NCBI RefSeq assembly: GCF_003667445.1
Contig: NZ_RCTF01000004.1
Coordinates: forward strand, 62,001 to 126,000
Direction: 5' to 3'
Origin: Xanthobacter tagetidis
GTDB taxonomy: Bacteria; Pseudomonadota; Alphaproteobacteria; Rhizobiales; Xanthobacteraceae
Length of the DNA stretch: 64,000 nucleotides
In this document: positions 1 to 8,551 of the stretch, piece by piece
How positions within the stretch are numbered: position 1 is the stretch's first letter
Layout: each line of letters opens with the position of its first letter
Made by a program: the position numbers and the translations under genes
The notes under the pieces: generated by a model
What the model saw: the letters and a program-made list of their open reading frames with translations, nothing else
The model's database searches: none
Told to the model about the DNA's origin: nothing

Positions 1-700
1 TCATCGTCACGAACGGGATGGCCTGCGCCTTGTTGGCCGCCTTCACCTGCTCGAACTCGGGGGTCTCGTGCACCTTCAGGCGGATGTACATGCCGACGAA
101 GACCAGCACGATCGAGCCGACGAAGCCGACGCGCCAGCCCCAGCTCATGAACTGCTCTTCCGGCAGCATGGAGACGATGGCGGTGACGCCGGAGGCGAGG
201 CACAGGCCGAGCGCGAGGCCGATCTGCGGGATCGAGGCGAAGAAGCCGCGCTTGCCCTCGGGCGCGTATTCATACGCCATCAAAACCGCGCCGCCCCACT
301 CGCCGCCGATGCCGATGCCCTGGGCGATGCGCAGGATCAGGAGCAGGATCGGCGCGGCGATGCCGATCTGGGCGTAGGTCGGCAGGAGGCCGATGGCCAC
401 GGTGGCAACGCCCATGATCATCAGCGTGATGATGAGCATGCTCTTGCGGCCGAGCTTGTCGCCGAAATGGCCGAAGATCAGGCCGCCCACCGGCCGCGCC
501 ACGAAGCCGATGGCGAACGTGGTGTAGGCGAGCAGGATCGAGATCACCGGATCGTCGGCGGGGAAGTAAAGCTTGTTGAAGACGATGCCGGCGACGATGC
601 CGTACAGGAAGAAGTCGTACCATTCGATGGTGGCGCCGATCACGCTGGCGCCGACCACCCGCCTCAGTTCACGATTTGAAGCTCCCGCTTGCCCAGCCAT
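1..700 (-). CDS. MFS transporter, metabolite:H+ symporter (MHS) family, 3' end outside window
   Basis: This is an inner-membrane proton-coupled symporter for a small organic acid or osmolyte; the substrate cannot be read from the sequence. About 233 codons are present and the C-terminal half lies beyond the window. The N-terminus has the MHS signature IGATIEWYDFFLYG, then the loop-2/3 MFS motif GHFGDKLGRKSML and a second conserved block GEWGGAVLMAYEYAPEGKRGF. These are typical of ShiA/ProP/KgtP-like proteins. The start at 700 is preceded by GGGAGGACACA, a good ribosome site. That start lies inside the last codons of the GMC oxidoreductase gene, a 37-base overlap, so the two are co-transcribed and translationally coupled. 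The transporter probably imports the alcohol or related substrate of the oxidoreductase (inference). Confidence 0.9.
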   Translation of the reverse strand, partial: MAGQAGASNRELRRVVGASVIGATIEWYDFFLYGIVAGIVFNKLYFPADDPVISILLAYTTFAIGFVARPVGGLIFGHFGDKLGRKSMLIITLMIMGVATVAIGLLPTYAQIGIAAPILLLILRIAQGIGIGGEWGGAVLMAYEYAPEGKRGFFASIPQIGLALGLCLASGVTAIVSMLPEEQFMSWGWRVGFVGSIVLVFVGMYIRLKVHETPEFEQVKAANKAQAIPFVTM

Positions 701-2367
701 TGTGTCCTCCCGTCATTGATCGAGTTCTGGGCGTTGTCTCGCCCGATGCTGTTGTTCAGCGTGTCCTCGCGAATCATGTCGGCGGCCTTCTCGCCGATCA
801 TGATCGCGGGAATGTTGGTGTTGCCGGACACGAGGCGCGGCATCACGGAGCAGTCCACCACCCACAGGCCGTCGACGCCGCGCACCCGAAGGCGCGGGTC
901 CACCACTGCCTCGCGGTCGTCCTCGCGGCCGATCCGGCAGGTGCCGACGGGGTGGAAAATGGTGGCGCCGTATTCGCGGGCGAAGCCGAGCAGGCCCTCG
1001 TCGTCGGTGATGCCGGGACCCGGCAGCTTCTCCTCCGCGACGTAGTCGCTGAAGGGCGCGGTGGCGGCGAGCCGGCGGGCGAACTTCATGCCCTCCACCG
1101 CGCAGCGGCGGTCGGTCTCGGTGGCGAGATAGTTGGCGGTGATCCTCGGCGCGTCGAGCGGATCGGCCGAGCCGAGCCGGATCTCGCCGGTGCTCTCCGG
1201 CCGAAGCTGGCACACCGACAGGGTGAAGCCGGAATAATCGTGCACCTTGCCGCCCGCCATGTCGGCGGAGAGCGTGCCGATGTGGAACTGGATGTCGGGG
1301 GTCTTCGATTCCGGCAGGACCCGGGTGAAGAGCCCGCCCTGGTTGATGCCGATGGCGAGCGGCCCGCCCCGGAACAGCGCGTATTCCAGCCCCATGCGCA
1401 GGCGGCCGATGAGGGAGTTCAGCGCGTCATTGGTGGTGATGGGCTTGCTGCAGCGGTAGAGCAGCCGCAGTTGCAGGTGATCCTGCAGGTTGCCGCCCAC
1501 GCCGGGGCTGTCGATGTAGACGCCGATGCCGTTCGCCCGCAGGTGCTCCGCCGGGCCGATGCCGGACAGCATGAGCAGATGCGGCGACTGCACCGCGCCG
1601 GCCGACAGGATCACGCCGTGGCGCGCCTTCAGCAGCTTCACCTCGCCGTCGACGCTCACCTCGATGCCGACCGCGCGGCCGTTCTCGAACACCACACGGC
1701 GCGCGCGGGTCTCGGTGAGAATGGAGAGGTTCGGCCGCCCGGCGGCGGGGGAGAGATAGGCCTTCGCCGCGCTCACCCTGAGGCCGTTGCGGGTGGTCAG
1801 CTGGTAGTAGCCGACGCCTTCCTGCGCGGCGCCATTGAAGTCCTCGGTCTCGGGCACGCCGAGCTTCTTGGCGCTCGCCTTGATGACCTCGATCAGCTCG
1901 TGCTTGCGCGGGATCGAGCTGATGGTGACCGGCCCGCCGGTGCCGTGCAGCGGATCGCCGGCGAAGCGGGCATTGTCCTCCAGCTTCACGAAATAGGGCA
2001 GCACGTCGTCGTAGGACCAGCCGTCGGCGCCGTTCTGCGCCCAGCCGTCATAGTCCTCCTTCTGGCCGCGGACGACGATGAGCCCGTTGATCGACGAGCA
2101 GCCGCCCAGCACGCGCCCGCGCGGCCAGTAGATGCGCCGGCCGCCCATGGTGGGCTCCGGCTCGGTGTGGAAGCGCCAGTTCAGGCGGTCGTTCCACATG
2201 GTCTTCCCGTAGCCGATCGGCACGTGAATCCACGGATTGCTGTCTTTCGGACCGGCCTCCACCAGAGCCACGCGGCTTTTGCCGTCTTCGCTCAGGCGGT
2301 TGGCCAGGACGCATCCGGACGACCCCGCGCCGATGACGACGAAGTCGAAGGTTTCCTCGCCTTGCAT
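664..2367 (-). CDS. GMC-family alcohol/choline dehydrogenase-like flavoprotein
   Basis: A cytoplasmic FAD-dependent oxidoreductase of the glucose-methanol-choline family that oxidises an alcohol to an aldehyde. The product has 567 residues, normal for the family. The N-terminal Rossmann fold carries GAGSSGCVLANRLSE and an acidic residue for ribose binding. The GMC signatures PRGRVLGGCSSINGL and GAVQSPHLLMLSGIG follow. The C-terminal FHPVGTCRIG block supplies the catalytic His, and SGNTNIPAIMIGEKAADMI is the second family block. I chose the ATG at 2367, which has AGAGGAAA just upstream; an in-frame GTG lies at 2391. The last 13 codons run past the usual family end and overlap the transporter start. 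Physiological substrate unknown. The neighbouring divergent IclR gene is the likely regulator. Confidence 0.92.
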   Translation of the reverse strand: MQGEETFDFVVIGAGSSGCVLANRLSEDGKSRVALVEAGPKDSNPWIHVPIGYGKTMWNDRLNWRFHTEPEPTMGGRRIYWPRGRVLGGCSSINGLIVVRGQKEDYDGWAQNGADGWSYDDVLPYFVKLEDNARFAGDPLHGTGGPVTISSIPRKHELIEVIKASAKKLGVPETEDFNGAAQEGVGYYQLTTRNGLRVSAAKAYLSPAAGRPNLSILTETRARRVVFENGRAVGIEVSVDGEVKLLKARHGVILSAGAVQSPHLLMLSGIGPAEHLRANGIGVYIDSPGVGGNLQDHLQLRLLYRCSKPITTNDALNSLIGRLRMGLEYALFRGGPLAIGINQGGLFTRVLPESKTPDIQFHIGTLSADMAGGKVHDYSGFTLSVCQLRPESTGEIRLGSADPLDAPRITANYLATETDRRCAVEGMKFARRLAATAPFSDYVAEEKLPGPGITDDEGLLGFAREYGATIFHPVGTCRIGREDDREAVVDPRLRVRGVDGLWVVDCSVMPRLVSGNTNIPAIMIGEKAADMIREDTLNNSIGRDNAQNSINDGRTQWLGKRELQIVN

Positions 2368-2587
2368 TGGCAGTTTCCTCTCTGCGAGCACGACGATGCG
2401 ACCAAAGGATGAAACGAGTCAATTCATAATTTGAGCTTTAATGGCTCACTGAATGAGATTTTTGTTGTGCATCGCAGAAGACGTCATGCTGCGCCTGCAC
2501 CCTCTTCCAGGGCATTTGACTTGCCTCCCCAAGCCGATAAGGGTGGCCGGACAGCCACCTTTCAGACGGCGGACGGCACGGGCGGAC

Positions 2588-3433
2588 ATGGCGCAGAGAC
2601 GAGCGGCGCGCAAAACGGATGAGCTTCAGGCCGGCCCGCTTGAGGCCGAGGCGGCGGAGGCGCCGGCGCCGCGCCTCGACGAGCGCGACAACGGCTCGGC
2701 CATGCTGCGGGCGCTCGATCTCCTGAGCGAGGTGGCGCGCTCCGAGACCGCCTTGAGCGTGCCCGATCTGTGCGCGCGGCTGCCGCTGCCGAAGCCCACC
2801 GTGCACCGGCTCTGCCAGAAGCTGGAGGCGGAGAACTACCTGATGCGCGAGCCGGACGGCCGGCGCTTCGCCATCGGGCCGCGCTTCCTGCGCATGGGCT
2901 TCGACATGCTGCGCAACACCGTCAGTTCCGAGCGCCGCAGCATCCTGGAGGCGCTGGTGGAGGTGGCCGGCGAGACGTGCAACTTCGTCACCCGCGCCGG
3001 CAGCCAGGCGATCTATCTCGACCGCGTGGAGGCGAGCTGGCCGCTGCGCATGCACCTCGAAGTCGGCTCGCGCGTGCCCATGCACTGCACCGCCAGCGGC
3101 AAGCTCTTCCTCGCCACCATGCGCCCCTCGCAGCGCCGGCGCATCATCGAGACGCTGCACCTGAAGGCGCACACGCCCAACACCCTCACCAGCGTTCCGG
3201 CGCTGGAGGCCGAGCTGGAGCGCATCACCGCCGAGGGCTACAGCATGGATGCCCAGGAATTCCTGGAAGGCCTCGTCGCCATCGCCGTTCCGGTGAAGGA
3301 TGCCCGCGGCGGCGTCGTCGCCGCCGTGGCGTGCCACGGGCCCCTGCCCCGCTTCACCCTGGACAAGGCGCTCACGCTGGTGCCGCACCTCAAGGATGCG
3401 GCGCGCAAGCTCGGGCGGACCTTGCCGGAGTGA
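2588..3433 (+). CDS. IclR-family transcriptional regulator
   Basis: A DNA-binding regulator of about 281 residues with the IclR plan: an N-terminal winged helix (GSAMLRALDLLSEVAR, then LPLPKPTVHRLCQKLEAENYL) and a C-terminal GAF-like effector domain (LHLEVGSRVPMHCTASGKLFLA, ITAEGYSMDAQEFLEGLVAIAVPV). It is divergent from the GMC dehydrogenase/transporter operon across about 220 bases, the usual place for a local IclR regulator. The start is uncertain. An in-frame ATG exists at 2453, but its first 45 residues do not resemble the family, so ATG 2588 is preferred although its ribosome site is weak. Regulation of the divergent operon is inferred from position only. Confidence 0.9.
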   Translation: MAQRRAARKTDELQAGPLEAEAAEAPAPRLDERDNGSAMLRALDLLSEVARSETALSVPDLCARLPLPKPTVHRLCQKLEAENYLMREPDGRRFAIGPRFLRMGFDMLRNTVSSERRSILEALVEVAGETCNFVTRAGSQAIYLDRVEASWPLRMHLEVGSRVPMHCTASGKLFLATMRPSQRRRIIETLHLKAHTPNTLTSVPALEAELERITAEGYSMDAQEFLEGLVAIAVPVKDARGGVVAAVACHGPLPRFTLDKALTLVPHLKDAARKLGRTLPE

Positions 3434-3481
3434 CCTCCCCGCCGCGCGCGCCGGCGCTTCTGAGCGCCCGCGCCTGCCGGC

Positions 3482-3498
3482 TTGGACCGTTTGTCCAA
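3482..3498. promoter_or_regulatory. Operator-like dyad TTGGAC-N5-GTCCAA before CydA-like operon
   Basis: A perfect inverted repeat with 6-base arms and a 5-base spacer, ending 66 bases before the first gene of the CydA-like operon. The same arrangement (TCGGAC-N5-GTCCAA, 14 of 18 positions identical) occurs at 8626-8642 ahead of cydDC. The binding protein is unknown. Confidence 0.55.
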
Positions 3499-3564
3499 TC
3501 GTGTCGTCGAACCACCCGCGGATAAGCAGGTCGCCCTGCGACCACCGCACGATGGACGACGATC

Positions 3565-3981
3565 ATGCTGGCCGAAACACTCTCGACCGCCGGCGCCTGG
3601 CTGGCGCGCAAGCCCTCCCGGCTCACGGTTCTCAACGCGCTGCTTCTGGCTGGCGTGCTGGCGATGATCGGCAGCACCGAGCTGTTCCGCTTCGTCGGCG
3701 GCGTCGCGGTGGTGCTCTGCGGCCTCGCCTTCGCCGGCCGGACGGCGCGCCGCTCGATGCGGGTGGGCGCCCGGGCCCATCCCTATGACCTGGTGGTGCT
3801 GTGGGCACCCGGCGCCATCGCCATCGCCCTCGCGGCGGCGGCGCTGATGCTGATGGCCGCCTATCCCGCCGGCAGCTTCCCGCATCTGGTCGGCCTCGGC
3901 CTGTTCGTCATCGAGTTCGCGATGCTCGCCCTCGCGACCGGCGAAAGCGGCGCGCGCGATCTGCCGGCGGGAGCCGCCTGA
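3565..3981 (+). CDS. Small four-helix membrane protein, first gene of CydA-like/cytochrome c operon
   Basis: I do not recognise this 138-residue protein as a named family. It has four hydrophobic stretches that read as transmembrane helices: about 20-40, 44-62, 72-96 and 103-120. A basic loop GRTARRSMRVGARAH lies between helices 2 and 3. No Cys, haem-binding CXXCH or obvious cofactor motif is present. Its stop codon overlaps the next start as TGATG, so it belongs to the three-gene operon. The likely role is a small accessory or structural subunit of the membrane complex (inference). The ATG at 3565 lacks a strong Shine-Dalgarno sequence. Confidence 0.75.
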   Translation: MLAETLSTAGAWLARKPSRLTVLNALLLAGVLAMIGSTELFRFVGGVAVVLCGLAFAGRTARRSMRVGARAHPYDLVVLWAPGAIAIALAAAALMLMAAYPAGSFPHLVGLGLFVIEFAMLALATGESGARDLPAGAA

Positions 3982-5498
3982 TGGACTTTCCCGTCTTCCA
4001 CCTCGACATCCTCGGCAATCGCGGCCTCATCGCCGTCATTGCCACCCTGCACGTGCTGGTGAACCACGGCCTCGCGGTCGGCATGATGCCGCTGGTGGCG
4101 GCCATGGAATGGTATGGCCACAGGCGCGGCGATGCGCGCTGGGACCGCCTCGCCTACCGCATCCTGTTCGTCTGCTTCCTCATCACCACCACGGTGGGGG
4201 CGCTCACCGGCGTCGGCATCTGGCTGTCGGTGTCGCTGGTCAATCCCTATTCCATCGGCAGCCTGATCCGCGTGTTCTTCTGGGCGTGGTTCGTCGAGTG
4301 GCTGGTGTTCATCACCGAGGTGTTGCTGATCCTCGCCTACACGCTCACCTGGAAGCGCTGGAGCACCGGCGCGGCGAAGGTGCGCCACATCCGGCTCGGC
4401 TTCGCGCTCGCCTTCTTCTCCTGGGTGACGATGGCGATCATCGTCTCGATCCTGGGCTTCATGATGGACCCCGGCAACTGGCTGTCGCAGCAGACGCTGT
4501 GGAGCGGCTTTGCCAACCCCATCTACCTGCCGCAGCTCGCCTTCCGCACGCCGCTCGCAGCCGCCATGGCGGGCGTGATCGCCATGTTCCTGGTGCCGTT
4601 CTTCGTGAAGCGGGAGGACCCGTTCCGCGCCACCGCGCTGCGCGCCATCGCGGTCTGGACGCTGGTGGCGGCGCCCTTGGTGCTCGCCGGCGGGCTCTGG
4701 TACTTCTCGGTGGTGCCCGAGGCCATGCGCGAGAATTTCGGCGTCGCGCTGGCGAGCCTCGCATTCGCCGAGTGGCAGCAGCGCTTCCTGGAGATCGCGG
4801 CGCTCACCGTCATCGCCATCCTGGTGGTGGTGCAGGTGGCGATCGCGCGGCCGAACCTGCTGCCGCGCGTGGCGCTGCTGGTGCCGTTCGTCGCCATCCT
4901 CTGGATGACCGGCCATTTCGAGCGCGTGCGCGAGTTCGTGCGCAAGCCCTACGTCATCGGCTCCTACATGTATGCCAACGGCTTCCGGGTGGAGGACTAT
5001 CCCCTCCTCCAGCGCGACGGCGTTCTGGCCTACGCCACCTATTCGAACCCGCTCACGCCCGCCGAGCAGGCCGGTCTGCCGCAAGGCCTCTCCGAGGCCG
5101 AGCGCACGGCGCGCCTCGCCGAGATCCAGCTCGGCAAGGACGTGTTCATGACCACCTGCTCGCGCTGCCACACCGGGCACGGGGTCAATGCCGTCACCGC
5201 CCATCTCAAGCGCATGTTCGGCGACCGGCCGTGGGAGCCGGAGCTGACCGCCGGCTACATCGAGAGCATGCACGACGCCCAGCCCTACATGCCGCCCTTC
5301 CCCGGCAACCGGCGCGAGCTGAAGCTGCTGGGCGCCTACCTGCACCACCTCCAGACCAACGACGCGCCGGTGCCCGGCGCGCAGCAGGCGGGTGTCGTCG
5401 TGGTCACGCCCGAGGCGCGCGCCGCCGCCGCCACCGGCCGGCCGCCGGCGACCCGCGCCGCCGCCATGCCCCGCACTTCGGAGACCGCCGCGCGATGA
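3981..5498 (+). CDS. CydA-like quinol-oxidising membrane subunit fused to monohaem cytochrome c domain
   Basis: A 505-residue membrane protein. The first roughly 330 residues form about nine hydrophobic helices. The N-terminus (NRGLIAVIATLHVLVNHGLAVG) resembles the first helix of CydA, with a His in the place of the haem b595 ligand. The segment RLAYRILFVCFLITTTVGAL onward, with two Glu seven residues apart in FVEWLVFITE, parallels CydA helices 2-3. CydA hallmarks GRQPW and the Q-loop GDESGY are absent. The C-terminal part holds CSRCHTGHG, a covalent haem c site, and a Met in PYMPPFPGN as probable sixth ligand. This part is expected in the periplasm. It overlaps the next gene by ATGA. Probable role: one half of a bd-like quinol:cytochrome c or terminal oxidase complex (inference). 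Confidence 0.8.
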   Translation: MDFPVFHLDILGNRGLIAVIATLHVLVNHGLAVGMMPLVAAMEWYGHRRGDARWDRLAYRILFVCFLITTTVGALTGVGIWLSVSLVNPYSIGSLIRVFFWAWFVEWLVFITEVLLILAYTLTWKRWSTGAAKVRHIRLGFALAFFSWVTMAIIVSILGFMMDPGNWLSQQTLWSGFANPIYLPQLAFRTPLAAAMAGVIAMFLVPFFVKREDPFRATALRAIAVWTLVAAPLVLAGGLWYFSVVPEAMRENFGVALASLAFAEWQQRFLEIAALTVIAILVVVQVAIARPNLLPRVALLVPFVAILWMTGHFERVREFVRKPYVIGSYMYANGFRVEDYPLLQRDGVLAYATYSNPLTPAEQAGLPQGLSEAERTARLAEIQLGKDVFMTTCSRCHTGHGVNAVTAHLKRMFGDRPWEPELTAGYIESMHDAQPYMPPFPGNRRELKLLGAYLHHLQTNDAPVPGAQQAGVVVVTPEARAAAATGRPPATRAAAMPRTSETAAR

Positions 5499-6571
5499 GC
5501 CCGACCACGCCCGTTCCCCACGACATCCCGCTGCCCATGCCGGCGCCGGAGCCGCTTCTGGTGGCGGTGCTCATCGTCTTCTTCCTGATGCACATCGTGT
5601 TCGTGAACCTGATGGTGGGCGGCGCGCTGATGTCGCTCTACTACGAGCTGCGCGGGCTGAAGGAAAAGCGCTACGACCGCCTCGCCTACGAGATCGCCGC
5701 GACCATCACCGCCAACAAGAGCATCGCCGTGGTGCTGGGCGTCGGGCCGCTGCTCGCCATCAACACGCTCTACACGGTCTATTTCTACACCGCGAACGCG
5801 CTGACCGGCGCGTTCTGGATCGCCATCGTGCCGCTGGTGATCGTCGCCTTCGTGCTGACCTACGTGCACAAGTATCTGTGGCACCAGATGGAGCGGGTGA
5901 GGTGGCTGCACATCGCGGTGGCCGCCGCGGCGTGCCTGCTATTCCTGTTCATCCCGCTGATCTTCCTCACCAACGTCAACCTCATGCTGTTCCCCGACAA
6001 ATGGGGCAGCGTGCAGGGCTTCTTCTCGGCGCTCGCCCTGCCCAACGTGCTGCCGCGCTACGCCCATTTCATCCTCGCCTGTCCGGCCATGACGGGCCTC
6101 TTGCTGGTGTGGCTGTTCCGCCGGCGGCCGGAGGCCGAGATCGCCGAGATGGGCTTCTCCCGCGCCGAGCTGGTGCGGCTCGGCTATCGCTGGGCGTTCT
6201 GGCCCACCATGGCGCAGTTCATCGTCGGTCCGATCGCGTTCTTCACGCTGCCGCACGTCGCATCGCCGATCGGCGGGGTGATCGCGGCCTTCGGCCTGAG
6301 CTTCCTTCTGGCCTTCGCCCTGTGCGTGGTGATGATCCGCGAGATCCGCGGGCCGGACGGCAGCATCGGCCGCCGCTTCGGCACCACCTGCGCGCTGATG
6401 CTGGCGGTGGTCGCGCTGATGGGCGTCGGGCGTCACCTCTACCGCGAGGCGGCGGTCGCCCCCCACCGCGCGCAGGTCGAGGCCAAGACCAAGGACTATA
6501 TCCGCCGGGCAGACGAGGCGAGGCGCGCCGCGCAGGCCCGCGACGGCGCACCGGCAAGCGTGCGGCCGTGA
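5495..6571 (+). CDS. Second CydA-like membrane subunit, paralog of the upstream gene
   Basis: A 358-residue polytopic protein with about eight or nine helices. Its start, LLVAVLIVFFLMHIVFVNLMVGG, and the following KRYDRLAYEIAATITANKS match the register of the upstream protein (LHVLVNH... then RWDRLAYRI). The two are therefore divergent paralogs sharing a CydA-like fold, and the conserved (L/M)H plus V-N pair is a candidate haem site. It lacks the c-type haem domain and ends in a charged tail rich in Arg, Lys and Ala. ATG overlaps the previous stop (ATGA). The pair recalls the CydA/CydA' arrangement reported for some archaeal oxidases and the bd-like inner-membrane cytochromes of Geobacter, but no identity is claimed. 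Confidence 0.75.
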   Translation: MSPTTPVPHDIPLPMPAPEPLLVAVLIVFFLMHIVFVNLMVGGALMSLYYELRGLKEKRYDRLAYEIAATITANKSIAVVLGVGPLLAINTLYTVYFYTANALTGAFWIAIVPLVIVAFVLTYVHKYLWHQMERVRWLHIAVAAAACLLFLFIPLIFLTNVNLMLFPDKWGSVQGFFSALALPNVLPRYAHFILACPAMTGLLLVWLFRRRPEAEIAEMGFSRAELVRLGYRWAFWPTMAQFIVGPIAFFTLPHVASPIGGVIAAFGLSFLLAFALCVVMIREIRGPDGSIGRRFGTTCALMLAVVALMGVGRHLYREAAVAPHRAQVEAKTKDYIRRADEARRAAQARDGAPASVRP

Positions 6572-6708
6572 GGTCGGCCGGACCAACCTCCATGGACGCG
6601 GTCCGCGGCGGAGGCGGCGGGGGCCGCGACAGCGTGACCGTTCCGCGCGCCGCGCCGCCGCGCTAAGGGCTATGGCGGGACGGCGCTGAAGCGAAAGGGA
6701 CAGCCGAC

Positions 6709-8013
6709 GTGACGGGCGCAGGCGCGATCGAGGCCGATGCCAACCGGCGCAACCTGCTGCTGCTCATCACCTTGCGGTGGCTGGCGGTGGCGGGCCAGGT
6801 CGCGACCATCGCCATCGCCGACCTCGCGCTCGACCTCGCGCTGCCGTTGCAGCAGATGGGTCTCGTGATCGTCTTCCTGGTGGGGCTCAACCTCATCAGC
6901 CTGCACCGTGTGGCCTCCGGCTTGGAGGTCAGCGACAGCGAGCTGTGCGTCGAGCTGCTGCTCGACGTGGCGGCGCTCACGCTCCAGCTCTATCTCAGCG
7001 GCGGCGCCACCAATCCGTTCATCTCGCTCTATTTGCTCCAGGTAATTCTGGCGGCGGTGCTGCTGCCGCCCGCCGCCTCGTGGGCCATCGTCGCCGTCAC
7101 CAGCCTCGCCTTCGTCTGGCTGTCGCGCTTCTACCGCCCGCTGGACCTCGGGACGACGGGACATGCCCACGGAGCGTCCACCTTCTTCGACCTGCACCTC
7201 CAGGGCATGTTCCTGTGCTTCCTCCTGGCGGCGGTCCTCGTGGTGCTGTTCGTGACGCGCATCACCGGCAACCTGCGCGAGCGCGACGCGCACCTCGCCG
7301 AGATGCGCCAGCGCGCGGCGGAGGAGGAGCACATCGTGCGCATGGGCCTGCTGGCCACCGGCGCGGCCCACGAACTGGGCACGCCGCTCGCCACCCTCTC
7401 GGTGATCCTCAACGACTGGGAGCACCTGCAGCCGATCGACGGCGACGGCGAACTCGCCGAGGACCTGGAGGAGATGCAGGCCGCGATCGCGCGCTGCAAG
7501 TCGATCGTCTCGCAGATCCTGCTCGCGGCCGGCGAGGCGCGTCCCGAGGAGACGCGGCGGGCCGCGCTCGCCGGCTTCCTCGACGAGATGGTCGCGCGCT
7601 GGCGCGAGGCGCGCCGCCCCGCCGAGCTCAGCTATCGCAACGGCGTGCGGCCGGACCTCGTGGTCGCCTGCGACGGCATGATGCAGCAGATGCTGTTCAA
7701 CGTGCTCGACAACGCGCTGGAGGCCTCGCCTGGGCACGTCGACGTGGAGGCGCTCCAGCAGGGCGACGACATCCTGGTGCGCGTCAGGGACGCCGGCTCA
7801 GGGTTTGCGCCCGAGGCGCTGGCGCAGATCGGCAAGCCCTATCAGTCCACCAAGCCGCAGCCGGGGCGCGGCCTGGGGCTGTTCCTCTCCACCAACGTGC
7901 TGCGCAAGCTCGGCGGCGGGCTCTCGGCCCGCAATCTCGCGGGCGGCGGGGCGTGCGTGGAGCTGCGCCTGCCGGTCGCCGCGCTCGCGGTGGAGGATGC
8001 CGATGCAGCCTGA
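6709..8013 (+). CDS. regB: Redox-sensing histidine kinase RegB/PrrB/ActS
   Basis: The membrane sensor kinase of the global redox two-component system of Alphaproteobacteria, 434 residues. Six hydrophobic helices occupy about residues 15-180. The ubiquinone-binding heptapeptide GGATNPF is at 98-104. The H-box GAAHELGTPLA places the phospho-His at 221. A Cys at 263 (ARCKSIVSQIL) sits where RegB has its redox-active Cys265. The ATPase domain shows NVLDNALEAS (N box), DAGSGF (G1) and GRGLGLFLS (G2). GTG start at 6709 follows AAAGGGA. It overlaps regA by 11 bases. It phosphorylates RegA when the quinone pool is reduced, so its place between two quinol-oxidase operons fits oxidase control. The quinone and thiol sensing roles are family knowledge. 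Confidence 0.95.
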   Translation: MTGAGAIEADANRRNLLLLITLRWLAVAGQVATIAIADLALDLALPLQQMGLVIVFLVGLNLISLHRVASGLEVSDSELCVELLLDVAALTLQLYLSGGATNPFISLYLLQVILAAVLLPPAASWAIVAVTSLAFVWLSRFYRPLDLGTTGHAHGASTFFDLHLQGMFLCFLLAAVLVVLFVTRITGNLRERDAHLAEMRQRAAEEEHIVRMGLLATGAAHELGTPLATLSVILNDWEHLQPIDGDGELAEDLEEMQAAIARCKSIVSQILLAAGEARPEETRRAALAGFLDEMVARWREARRPAELSYRNGVRPDLVVACDGMMQQMLFNVLDNALEASPGHVDVEALQQGDDILVRVRDAGSGFAPEALAQIGKPYQSTKPQPGRGLGLFLSTNVLRKLGGGLSARNLAGGGACVELRLPVAALAVEDADAA

Positions 8014-8551
8014 GGAAATGCCCCCCGGGCGCCGCCTGCTGCTGGTGGAGGACGACCCCTCCTTCGCCCGTGCGCTCAAGCGCTCGTTCGAGCGCCGCGG
8101 CTACCGCGTCGCGCTGTGCGCCAGCGCCGAGGAGCTCGACCTCATGACGCAGGACATCGACCCCGGATGCGCGGTGGTGGACCTGAAGCTCGCCGGCGCC
8201 TCCGGCCTCGACTGCGTGCGCCGGCTCCATGCCCGCGACCCGCACATGCGCATCGTCGTGCTCACCGGCTTCGCCAGCATCGCCACCGCCGTGGAGGCGA
8301 TCAAGCTCGGCGCCTGCCACTACCTCGCCAAGCCCTCCAACGCCGACGACATCGAGGCCGCGTTCCAGCGTGCCGAGGGCGATCCGGAGGTGCCGCTCGG
8401 CGTGCGCCCCAGTTCCATCAAGACGCTGGAATGGGAGCGCATCCACGAGACGCTGGTGGATGCCGACTTCAACGTATCGGAGACCGCGCGACGGCTCGGC
8501 ATGCATCGCCGCACGCTGGCCCGCAAGCTCGCCAAGCGCCGCGTGACCTGA
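8003..8551 (+). CDS. regA: Response regulator RegA/PrrA/ActR
   Basis: The DNA-binding partner of RegB, 182 residues, the usual size. The receiver domain has the acidic pair in LLLVEDDPSF, the phospho-acceptor Asp at about residue 60 (CAVVDLKLAG) and the conserved Lys in YLAKPSN. A short linker leads to the Fis-type helix-turn-helix NVSETARRLGMHRRTLARKL, which is nearly invariant in this family. The ATG at 8003 has GGAGG six bases upstream; an ATG two codons earlier is less well placed. The gene overlaps the 3' end of regB. RegA typically controls terminal oxidases, CO2 fixation and nitrogen metabolism; cydDCABX starts 378 bases downstream. Confidence 0.95.
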   Translation: MQPEEMPPGRRLLLVEDDPSFARALKRSFERRGYRVALCASAEELDLMTQDIDPGCAVVDLKLAGASGLDCVRRLHARDPHMRIVVLTGFASIATAVEAIKLGACHYLAKPSNADDIEAAFQRAEGDPEVPLGVRPSSIKTLEWERIHETLVDADFNVSETARRLGMHRRTLARKLAKRRVT

